In this document: positions 16,781 through 22,720 of the stretch, one piece after another
Position numbering within the stretch: the stretch's first letter is position 1
Layout of the letters: every line of letters starts with the position of its first letter
From: DASZXJ01 sp035545895
Lineage (GTDB): Bacteria > Planctomycetota > Phycisphaerae > Tepidisphaerales > Tepidisphaeraceae
NCBI GenBank assembly: GCA_035545895.1
Contig: DASZXJ010000013.1
Coordinates: 1-47,111 of the forward strand
Length of the DNA stretch: 47,111 bases
Direction of reading: 5' to 3'
Translations under genes and position numbers: made by a program
The notes under the pieces: generated by a model
Seen by the model: only the letters and a program-made list of their open reading frames with translations
The model's database searches: none
Told to the model about the DNA's origin: nothing

Positions 16781-17692
16781 ATGAAGCACCTAAAATACTA
16801 CGCAAGCATGAGTGAAGATGTAGCTCGCTACATGCTAGAACAAATTCGTTGGCCGAATGGCCCTGTATGCCCACATTGCGGAGTGTCGAACGCTAAAAAA
16901 TTAGAAGGCGATAGCACTCGTCCGGGGGTTTACAAATGCAAAGATTGCCGCAAACAATTCACAGTTACCGTGGGAACCGTTTTTGAAAGATCACATATCC
17001 CATTAAGTAAATGGGTGTTGGCCTTTTATATGATGGTTTCTTCTAAAAAAGGTGTATCAGCATTACAGCTTCAAAATAATCTTGGCTTGGGATCATATGA
17101 GACTGCATGGCATATGGCCCATCGCCTTAGATTGATGATGAAAACCGAACAATTTGCGTCAAAGCTAGGTGGCGTTGTTGAGGTTGATGAAACCTATGTT
17201 GGAGGGAAACCCCGCCCAAAAGCGGGGATGCCTCGATCTAAACGTGGTCGAGGTACTAACAAAACTCCGGTATTTGTTATGGTTGAACGTAATGGCGATG
17301 TCCGAACTAAAGTTGTTCACAATGTTCAGGCGGGCACATTACAACCGATCATCAGGCAAAATGTAGATCGAGACGCCATTGTCAATTCTGATGAATGGAA
17401 AGCATATATTGGACTCGATGAATATTTTGCCCAGCACAATGTTGTTAGGCATAAAATCAAGCAATACGTTAACGGTGACGCTCACACCAATACAGCCGAG
17501 TCATTCAATGCTCTCTTAAAGCGTGGGCATAAAGGTGTTTTTCATTACATGAGCAAGAAACATTTACACCGTTATTGTGACGAATTCACTTTTCGGTGGA
17601 ATAATCGAAAGGAAGATATCGAAAAAACGATTGAAAATGGATTGTCCCAAGCTGACGGAAAAACATTAACGTACAACAGGCTTATCGCTTAG
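16781..17692 (+). CDS. IS1595 family transposase (ISXO2-like)
   Basis: A 303-residue full-length transposase. An N-terminal zinc ribbon (CPHCGV ... CKDCRKQFTVTVGT, about residues 30-66) precedes a helical segment and the ISXO2-like DDE domain. Catalytic motifs are VDETYVGG (first Asp, about 136), NSDEW (second Asp, about 204) and HTNTAESFNALLKRGHKG (Asn/Glu and Lys, about 236-250), fitting the DDNK-type triad of the family. It cuts and pastes the surrounding element. The strong promoter at 16725-16753 drives it. Its last 11 bases overlap the convergent passenger gene. No frameshift is seen, so the element may still be active. Confidence 0.95.
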   Translation: MKHLKYYASMSEDVARYMLEQIRWPNGPVCPHCGVSNAKKLEGDSTRPGVYKCKDCRKQFTVTVGTVFERSHIPLSKWVLAFYMMVSSKKGVSALQLQNNLGLGSYETAWHMAHRLRLMMKTEQFASKLGGVVEVDETYVGGKPRPKAGMPRSKRGRGTNKTPVFVMVERNGDVRTKVVHNVQAGTLQPIIRQNVDRDAIVNSDEWKAYIGLDEYFAQHNVVRHKIKQYVNGDAHTNTAESFNALLKRGHKGVFHYMSKKHLHRYCDEFTFRWNNRKEDIEKTIENGLSQADGKTLTYNRLIA

Positions 17693-18686
17693 AGTTTAAA
17701 AGCGAATCATCAGACTCTTGACTAATAAAGGTTCTTTGATCCGGTCCCAAGAACAGTGGCATATTTCCATTAACTTTTACTGGAACATACCAGTACCACA
17801 TTTGTTCTTGAGGAAGGACGCAAACAACATATTCGCCCGTTTCCAAGCCGCTTAATTTATATTCTCCTAAGCTAGATACCGCGAATGTAAATTCAGAATG
17901 AAGCGATAGTGCTTGTTTCAATTTACTGACTTGGATTTTGTAAGTAGTAGCCATTTGTTGAAAATAATTTTCGCAGTCTGTTTGGAGTGACTTTTCTATC
18001 GTCTCAATTTCTGGCTTTGTGTTTTTTATAGCTATTAGAGCAGAGTAGTCTTGTCTAACTTTTGAGTTAGCAATGCTCTCAGTATTTCCAAGGAGCGAAT
18101 CTACAGTAGCCTGTGGCTGTACATGATTAAGGTCAGACGTTAATTGGCTGATTTGATCTTCTAACTCTTGCTTCTTTAAGCGAAGTGCAACTAATTTTGA
18201 AGTAGATTTTGCCAATGCGTCAAGTTTGCCCACGATATTAGATTTGTATTCGTCTAATAAATTCTCAACATGCAATTGCTTTGAGATTGGGATTACATAA
18301 ACAACCGAATTTGGCAAAGGATATAGATCGCCACCAGATTCACTGCGAACCATAATTTTAAAATCGATATCGTAGAAGGATTTTCTTTTTATTGATGTGG
18401 GAGAAATGCTAAATCGTTTTTGTTCATATAGATAATACGCATGTAACGACACGAAGACTGTCACTAAAATGACTAGCGAGATAACTATTATAGATTTTCG
18501 TTGAACCGACTTGGCGACTTCTTTGACAAAGGGCTTTGGCAAGTCAATTTTGATAGGCTTGCACGACGCGACAAAAATGCCCCTGTTGAAAGCATATTCA
18601 ATTGCGTCTTCTTTGGAGAATGCCTCAACTTTGACAACAATTTCTTTGGCCGTGAATTTGTCAGCACCTTCAATTTCCCATTGCAT
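17682..18686 (-). CDS. Passenger membrane protein of unknown function (334 residues)
   Basis: No family was recognised with confidence. Residues 1-45 (MQWEIEGADKFTAKEIVVKV ... AIEYAFNRGIFVASCKPI) form a small alpha/beta unit. It resembles short N-terminal domains of planctomycete membrane proteins and the T2SF-like repeat. A single membrane segment (about 65-87, IIVISLVILVTVFVSLHAYY) follows a basic stretch, so the N-domain is probably cytoplasmic. The outer part has a strand-rich region, a coiled coil (about 150-200, Leu/Lys/Glu-rich), a second helical region and a C-terminal strand domain (FTFAVSSLGEYKLSGLETGEYVV). That last part looks like a carboxypeptidase-regulatory-like beta sandwich. 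Start ATG 18686 has a weak GGGG upstream. It follows a highly structured leader and lies inside the transposon, convergent with the transposase. Confidence 0.75.
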   Translation of the reverse strand: MQWEIEGADKFTAKEIVVKVEAFSKEDAIEYAFNRGIFVASCKPIKIDLPKPFVKEVAKSVQRKSIIVISLVILVTVFVSLHAYYLYEQKRFSISPTSIKRKSFYDIDFKIMVRSESGGDLYPLPNSVVYVIPISKQLHVENLLDEYKSNIVGKLDALAKSTSKLVALRLKKQELEDQISQLTSDLNHVQPQATVDSLLGNTESIANSKVRQDYSALIAIKNTKPEIETIEKSLQTDCENYFQQMATTYKIQVSKLKQALSLHSEFTFAVSSLGEYKLSGLETGEYVVCVLPQEQMWYWYVPVKVNGNMPLFLGPDQRTFISQESDDSLLNSKR

Positions 18687-18708
18687 GTTGTGGCCCCAAA
18701 AAAAGAAC

Positions 18709-18905
18709 GGAGTTCGTCAATCCGATGGACAAACCAGAGGTCCACGCTTTCCACGGCGTCTCTCACTGGCCGTCCACCGGGTAGCCGAACCCCGTAATGG
18801 GGCCAGCACCCGGTGACGACGTTGTGAGAGAAATTTCAGCCGAAGCTGAAGTGGAAATTCGGACTCTCAACGAATCACGAGCTGGGTAGCTCACCAAATT
18901 GTGAT
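18709..18905 (-). ncRNA. Candidate structured RNA or leader upstream of the passenger gene
   Basis: Nested stems visible on either strand: CTCTCAC/GTGAGAG (18760-18766/18824-18830); inside it CGT-C-CACCGGGT/ACCCGGTGACG (18771-18782/18808-18818, one bulge); and CCCC/GGGG (18790-18793/18799-18802). CTGGCC (18766-18771) is also complementary to GGCCAG (18801-18806), a possible pseudoknot. Flanking hairpins are TTCAGC/GCTGAA with CGAA loop (18835-18850), GAGCT/AGCTC (18879-18892) inside ATCAC/GTGAT (18874-18905), and TGGAC/GTCCA (18726-18744). Toward the passenger gene a weak hairpin (18708-18724) ends in seven Ts on the minus strand. It could be an attenuating leader or a transposon guide-type RNA; identity is not established. 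Confidence 0.5.
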
Positions 18906-18952
18906 AACGAGTTTGCTTTTATGCAGAATTGAAGTCAAGTAGAATGAAGAGA

Positions 18953-19096
18953 ATGGCCAAGAAACGTCCAAAAAAGCAGAAGCTAAAGCGGCTTTCCTTG
19001 AAGCCCCTGAATTTGGCAACTGCATTAAAATTGGCTCTCTCTACAAGTCTGGACGATTTGAAAAAAGTTGAAGCGGACGAAAAACGTCGCAAGTAA
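18953..19096 (+). CDS. Small basic protein in the transposon (47 residues)
   Basis: An open frame from ATG 18953 to TAA 19094-19096 encodes MAKKRPKKQKLKRLSLKPL followed by a helical, Leu/Ala/Lys-rich tail. The N-terminal half is strongly basic (KKRPKKQKLKR) and the C-terminus ends EADEKRRK. An in-frame ATG at 18944 would add MKR. AAGAGA before the second ATG could serve as a ribosome site. Small Lys-rich proteins with an (L)SLxPL motif occur in planctomycete genomes as I recall them, function unknown. Role as a nucleic-acid-binding accessory protein of the transposon is a guess. Confidence 0.5.
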   Translation: MAKKRPKKQKLKRLSLKPLNLATALKLALSTSLDDLKKVEADEKRRK

Positions 19097-19191
19097 AAGC
19101 AACCGGCCCAGGATTTCTCCCGAGCCGGACCCTAGCAACTTAATGTTTACAAGTTTTGACCGCCCACCAATGAACGAACCATTGATGTAAC

Positions 19192-19294
19192 TGATTAGAG
19201 GTCATAAACCCTCCCTTTCCCCAAGTATCATTTCACTCGGTATCCATTACCCCGAGTCAAAATGAATAGGATCAGGCGGACCTCGCTCTAATCA
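19192..19294. repeat. Long nested inverted repeat inside the transposon
   Basis: TGATTAGAG (19192-19200) is complementary to CTCTAATCA (19286-19294). Within it TCATTT-C-ACTCGG (19228-19240) pairs with CCGAGT-CA-AAATGA (19252-19265). A smaller CAATG/CATTG hairpin (19168-19172/19180-19184) precedes it. No coding frame is supported in 19097-19309. Confidence 0.6.
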
Positions 19295-19309
19295 ACTGGC
19301 AGAACTTTA

Positions 19310-19372
19310 GGCGGCGGGATGGTGAAAATCATTTCGTCGTTTTTTGGTGAAAATTTGGGTTTGTTAAGTGGA
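19310..19372 (+). repeat. Internal copy of the right-end module
   Basis: Hairpin GGCGGCGGGA/TTTCGTCGTT (19310-19319/19332-19341) with a T-tract, then GGTTTGTTAAGTGGA (19358-19372), the same core as the true right end (19677-19691). The loop GGTGAAAATCAT is identical in both copies while the stems differ but still pair, including G-U pairs. Confidence 0.7.
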
Positions 19373-19383
19373 ATCAAAAATAA

Positions 19384-19411
19384 AGAGACGACCTAATTAA
19401 AGATCGTCTCT
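19384..19411 (-). terminator. Terminator-like hairpin beside the internal end copy
   Basis: AGAGACGA (19384-19391) pairs perfectly with TCGTCTCT (19404-19411). On the minus strand a T-rich run (TTTATTTTTG) follows. Layout resembles the left-end hairpin at 16159-16188, as if a right end and a left subterminal region were joined here. Confidence 0.5.
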
Positions 19412-19496
19412 CTTATCCAACGGGTTTTAAAGTGACAAACTCGCTAATTATTCTCCCTTTACAAAAGGGTAACCACTGAAAACAGGTCACACTGCA

Positions 19497-19621
19497 CTAC
19501 CAAACTTTCAGCCGGTTGGTAGGCGAATTTCGGTTTCCTTTCCCGTAATTCGACAGTGGCGGCAAGTACAAAAACTTCAAGAAGCATTTGTACCGCCTTT
19601 CTCCCACGGAATATGGGAGAA
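19497..19621. other. Run of four consecutive hairpins
   Basis: CTACCAA/TTGGTAG (19497-19522), CGAATT/AATTCG (19524-19552), GTACAAA/TTTGTAC flanked by GGCG/CGCC (19558-19597) and TTCTCCCA/TGGGAGAA (19599-19621) follow one another with almost no spacer. No ORF is supported in 19412-19699. A small RNA or a recombination site are possible; neither is shown. Confidence 0.5.
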
Positions 19622-19628
19622 TTAGCTT

Positions 19629-19663
19629 AACAACAAGTTGGTGAAAATCATCTTGTTGTTTTT
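19629..19663 (+). terminator. Outward terminator-like hairpin at the right end
   Basis: AACAACAAG (19629-19637) pairs with CTTGTTGTT (19652-19660), 9 bp, loop of 14 nt containing GGTGAAAATCAT, then a T-tract. It would stop transcription leaving the element rightward. Confidence 0.65.
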
Positions 19664-19665
19664 AA

Positions 19666-19699
19666 ACGAAATTTTTGGTTTGTTAAGTGGATAGGTGCG
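19666..19699 (-). repeat. Right terminal inverted repeat
   Basis: Reverse complement of 16120-16153 at 32 of 34 positions, ending GGATAGGTGCG directly before the duplication AAAAATAT. Confidence 0.9.
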
Positions 19700-19707
19700 A
19701 AAAATAT
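19700..19707. repeat. Right target-site duplication AAAAATAT
   Basis: Same 8 bp as 16112-16119. Removing the element and one copy rejoins the host sequence. Confidence 0.85.
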
Positions 19708-20191
19708 TTACCCTATCAAGTTTCCTCACCCGGCGACCGTATTAGGGGATGACGGAGTGTTTCAACGTCGCGGGAGGATCAATTGAAACCAAATTGTCTC
19801 GAAGGATCGCGTGTGCTCGGTTCAACGAGCCGGGGAAAGTCTGAGTTGACGCCGAATAATGTTCCACAGTGTTCCAAGGCGTTCCAGCTTTGGAAAAACG
19901 CAAAACGAACCCAAAACCGCCCTGTTTAACTCTTCATGAAGTGTCGAATACCTCGATACCGGAGAACGACGAATCCTTTTTAGCCCGGTCCCTCGCGACC
20001 GGCTTCGAAACGCAGAACCCGTCGCCACGGCGGAGCCAAAATGAACCCTATCCATAAAGGATTTCCCTAAGCAAAGATTGGACCAATTTCAATTAAGTTC
20101 GACTCGTGCGGTTGTCCGATAATTCTTTTGACGAGCTCGGGCAAGGATGCTCCGGGCTGAACTTGTTTATCCTTGCAACAGGAGTTTGCAG
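19708..20191. other. Noncoding stretch between the transposon and the next gene
   Basis: No gene is supported here. A short hairpin GCTCG/CGAGC lies near 19817-19832. An open frame at 19869-20057 has Asn/Pro/Ser-rich low-information translation and no ribosome site, and is judged noncoding. Confidence 0.5.
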
Positions 20192-20614
20192 ATGTTGAAT
20201 TCGAAATGGGCTCGTGTGGCGGTGGTTGGTTTGCTGGGCCTGAGCATGCCGGTGATTGCGGCGGTCAAGCCGGCTCACCGCAAGCCCGCAGCCACCCCGA
20301 CCAAGTCACACTTGGTCACAGCGTCGGTTGCCCCGCTCAAGACCGCTACGATCAAGCCAAAGACGACCGCAGCCGCCAAGAAGAGCACGACTGCTCATAA
20401 GCCAGTAGCTCATAAGCCCGCTGTCACCAAGACCACCGCCAAGGCAAGGACTGCTTCTCATCTGGCGAGCAAAACCGTCAAGTCCGCCAAGACGACCAAG
20501 CTGACCAAAGTCCCGGCCAAGACATCGAAGCTCACCACCAAGACGCCGGTGAAGTCCAAGACATCGAAGCTCGCGACCAAGTCAGTTTCGAAGTCGAGCA
20601 AGACCGTCGCTTAA
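20192..20614 (+). CDS. Exported Lys/Thr/Ala-rich low-complexity protein
   Basis: A 140-residue protein. The start at ATG 20192 has AGGAG (20180-20184) 7 nt upstream and opens a signal peptide (MLNSKWARVAVVGLLGLSMPVIAA). The mature part is almost entirely Lys, Thr, Ala, Ser, Pro and Val with irregular repeats such as AHKPAVTK, KTSKLTTKTPVKS and SKSSKTVA. It resembles the tails of histone-H1-like proteins but is predicted to leave the cytoplasm. A strongly cationic mature protein could bind polysaccharide, LPS or extracellular DNA; this is an inference. A very strong inverted repeat lies 50 nt downstream. Confidence 0.75.
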   Translation: MLNSKWARVAVVGLLGLSMPVIAAVKPAHRKPAATPTKSHLVTASVAPLKTATIKPKTTAAAKKSTTAHKPVAHKPAVTKTTAKARTASHLASKTVKSAKTTKLTKVPAKTSKLTTKTPVKSKTSKLATKSVSKSSKTVA

Positions 20615-20663
20615 GCTACCGAACGGTAAGTAATAGGGTCAGTTCGAAGAAGCTATCCATTTG

Positions 20664-20719
20664 GCCCCGCCGCTTGCGGCGGGTTTTGGCGCTCGAACAC
20701 CCGCCGCAAGCGGCGGGGC
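20664..20719. repeat. Perfect 21-bp inverted repeat (terminator or REP-like)
   Basis: Arms 20664-20684 and 20699-20719 are perfectly complementary, with a 14-nt loop. Each arm contains GCCGC-TT/AA-GCGGC, the same core found at 16042-16098. It lies between convergent genes and no long T-tract follows, so it may be a REP-type element rather than a simple terminator. Confidence 0.85.
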
Positions 20720-20819
20720 TAAATAATCCTGCCAACGATCCCACAGATACGCAGCGCCATTTCCGGCCGCGGCGTAGCAGCGGGATTTTGTTGATTAATC
20801 AAATTGCGATTTCGATGTT

Positions 20820-21956
20820 TTACGCTTGCGGAAGCGGGAGCTTGGCGACGAACTCGGATAGTTGCTGGGCCGAAGGACTCTCTGCACTGCGGACATAGTA
20901 ACCACTGGTCCCACAGCCACAGCAGAGGCTTTCTTCCAGGGACAAGCCAAGCACCTGTCCCAGACAAAACCCTGCATTGAAATGATCGCCGGCCCCGGTG
21001 CTGATCCTGGGTTGTCCTACAAAGGGGCCGGCAAAGCTCGCACTGTATTCTGCCGTCGCAGCGGCAGCGCCTTTTCGGGGATGAACCACCACGCACGATA
21101 TCTGCATCTTCTCGCGAATAGCGCAGGCGGTCTGTTCAATCCCCTTTTCCGCATCGATCGGTGCTGGTATTCCAAGAACCTCGGCAATCTGACCTGATTC
21201 TTTCAGATTGAGTCCGAGGATCACATCCATCTGCGATTGATATCTGGAGAGCAGGCTCATCGCATCGATGATGTCCTGCTTGGTGCGCTTTTCCGGGTCG
21301 GCTAAATCTGCAAAGAACTTTCTTCGAGGGCCGCTCGTATTGGTAGACAGGATCTCTTTCAAAAGAGATTCCCAAATGCTGGTCATAAAGGGGAGCATCG
21401 TCCAATTGACCATGGCAATGAGTTTTGAATCGTTGCACAGTTGTTGAAGCTTGGCTTTGCCGACGCGGGTGATGAGATTGTCCCAATTGACGTCGCGAAG
21501 CGTCTGATGTTTGCCGAACATCAATTTGCCGTCTTCAAATTCGAGCGCATCGGTATGTCCGGGATCGGCAATGGTGATGACGCGTGCGCGATTGGCAAAT
21601 TCCTCGAAAACCGGGTCGATCTTGGGATAGCCCAGGTTTCCGATGTAGGTGACATCAAACCCCGCACACGCCAGCGCATTGGCCATGATCGGACCGTTGC
21701 CGCCGAGTTTGCGCTGTTTGACAACGAGTTCATAATTGCTGGATTGACCCGCAGCGCCGGCAATCTTCGATGCCATCGCGGCAATCGTTTTAACGGGTTG
21801 ATAGTTGGTTGAATCCTGGCGCTTATCGACCACTGCGATGATCTCATCAACAAAGCCGTCCAGACCAATGGTGGCTTTGATCGATTTGCAGGTGGCAACC
21901 GCGACTGCAAGCTTCTGGCTTGTCGTCTGACAAATCTGTTCGCGGGTGAGAGACAT
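20820..21956 (-). CDS. PfkB-family carbohydrate kinase
   Basis: A 378-residue ribokinase-like sugar or nucleoside kinase. The N-terminal part has the family glycine motif KLGGNGPIMANALACAGFDVTYIGNLG (about residues 83-110). The C-terminal signature is ISTGAGDHFNAGFCLG, with the catalytic Asp and anion hole in GAGD. The PfkB family phosphorylates hydroxymethyl groups of sugars using ATP; the substrate is not evident. Length is somewhat above the usual 300-330 because of an insertion around residues 190-230. ATG 21956 is the first in frame. It is in a leftward run with two small lipoproteins and guaB. Confidence 0.85.
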   Translation of the reverse strand: MSLTREQICQTTSQKLAVAVATCKSIKATIGLDGFVDEIIAVVDKRQDSTNYQPVKTIAAMASKIAGAAGQSSNYELVVKQRKLGGNGPIMANALACAGFDVTYIGNLGYPKIDPVFEEFANRARVITIADPGHTDALEFEDGKLMFGKHQTLRDVNWDNLITRVGKAKLQQLCNDSKLIAMVNWTMLPFMTSIWESLLKEILSTNTSGPRRKFFADLADPEKRTKQDIIDAMSLLSRYQSQMDVILGLNLKESGQIAEVLGIPAPIDAEKGIEQTACAIREKMQISCVVVHPRKGAAAATAEYSASFAGPFVGQPRISTGAGDHFNAGFCLGQVLGLSLEESLCCGCGTSGYYVRSAESPSAQQLSEFVAKLPLPQA

Positions 21957-21979
21957 GGATTGGGCGAATCCCGTTCTTG

Positions 21980-22399
21980 TTATCTGACCGGCCGATTGAT
22001 CGTGCCGGACAAAGGAGGCATGGCAGTGTAGGTCGGCTCGCCGTTTCCACCTTTATACAAAATTGGAGTCCAAGGCGGCGTGCGCGTCAGCGTGATCGGA
22101 AGGCCAATGGTCTGCCCAACAAACAGAGGAGACTCTTCCAGCGGATAAACCCAGGTGGGCTGATCCCAGCGAGTCTGATATAGAAATCCTGTCGGACCGG
22201 CGATGATATTGCCGTTGGCGTAGGTCGCTTCGGAACGATTCCAGTCGCGGTTCTGCATCGCTTCATCGACCAGCATTGGCGCCTGCGACTGCGGCTCGTT
22301 GACCGAATTGTTCACGTGCTGAATCGGACACTGCATTGAGCAGCCAGTCACCGACAGCACCACTCCGCTTAACAACGCAATCGCTTTGAGCTTGGACAT
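21980..22399 (-). CDS. Small predicted lipoprotein (139 residues)
   Basis: Signal peptide MSKLKAIALLSGVVLSVTGC with a good lipobox (VTGC, Cys 20). The mature part has no recognised domain: Asn/Gln-rich at first, then aromatic (FLYQTRWDQPTWVYPLEE) and Pro/Gly-rich near the end. Probably an envelope-anchored protein. It lies 23 nt upstream of the PfkB gene and 13 nt downstream of another small lipoprotein gene, so the three are likely one transcript with guaB. Confidence 0.7.
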   Translation of the reverse strand: MSKLKAIALLSGVVLSVTGCSMQCPIQHVNNSVNEPQSQAPMLVDEAMQNRDWNRSEATYANGNIIAGPTGFLYQTRWDQPTWVYPLEESPLFVGQTIGLPITLTRTPPWTPILYKGGNGEPTYTAMPPLSGTINRPVR

Positions 22400-22412
22400 G
22401 CGACCTCACTAC

Positions 22413-22712
22413 TTAAGGATTGACTACGCGATCGACATCGCGATTAAACGACTTTTTGTCGAAATCACCCATGCCGCCACCGGTCACGCTGGGAAAATCC
22501 GACCCCGACCCGGCCTTGGGACCATAACCAAACGGATCCTTCAGCGCCTCGTCCTGCTTTTCAGTAAAGGACATTGGACGGCTGGTCGGTCCTTTCGTAT
22601 CGGCACAACCCACCGCAAGTATGCAGGCGAGAAGGGCTATCGGACCAAGACCACGGCCAATTGCCCTTTTAGTCCATAGGACGAACTCGGAATGACACAA
22701 TGACTTTGGCAT
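22413..22712 (-). CDS. Small predicted lipoprotein (99 residues)
   Basis: A basic leader (WTKRAIGRG) and hydrophobic segment ending LLACILAVGC give a lipobox with Cys near residue 36. The mature part is short, charged and Gly-rich (FGYGPKAGSGSDFPSVTGGGMGDFDKKSFNRDVDRVV) with no known domain. The long N-terminus suggests a start downstream of ATG 22712 may be used. It begins 8 nt after the guaB stop, implying cotranscription. Confidence 0.6.
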   Translation of the reverse strand: MPKSLCHSEFVLWTKRAIGRGLGPIALLACILAVGCADTKGPTSRPMSFTEKQDEALKDPFGYGPKAGSGSDFPSVTGGGMGDFDKKSFNRDVDRVVNP

Positions 22713-22720
22713 TGACTTCG

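Larger units (their letters stand above)
16120..19699. mobile_element. IS1595-family transposon with passenger genes
   Basis: A 3580-bp element bounded by 34-bp terminal inverted repeats and an 8-bp duplication AAAAATAT. It holds an intact IS1595 transposase, a convergent 334-residue membrane protein, a 47-codon ORF and roughly 1.8 kb of hairpin-rich noncoding DNA. It is visibly AT-richer than its surroundings. Some IS1595-family members are known to carry passenger genes, and this appears to be one. Both ends carry hairpin plus T-tract structures pointing outward that would stop transcription leaving the element. An extra right-end-like copy lies inside at 19310-19372. Confidence 0.88.

Noticed and set aside
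18781..18820. tRNA-like GGTTCGGCTACCC segment on the minus strand
   Set aside because: No acceptor or anticodon arm fits; the bases are better explained by the nested stems.
16128..19691. Integron attC-like simple sites (ACTTAAC and GTTAAGT in the transposon ends)
   Set aside because: They match the short consensus but lie in terminal inverted repeats flanked by a target duplication, and no integron integrase is present.
19869..20057. 62-codon frame after the transposon
   Set aside because: No ribosome site, and the composition looks like translated noncoding DNA.
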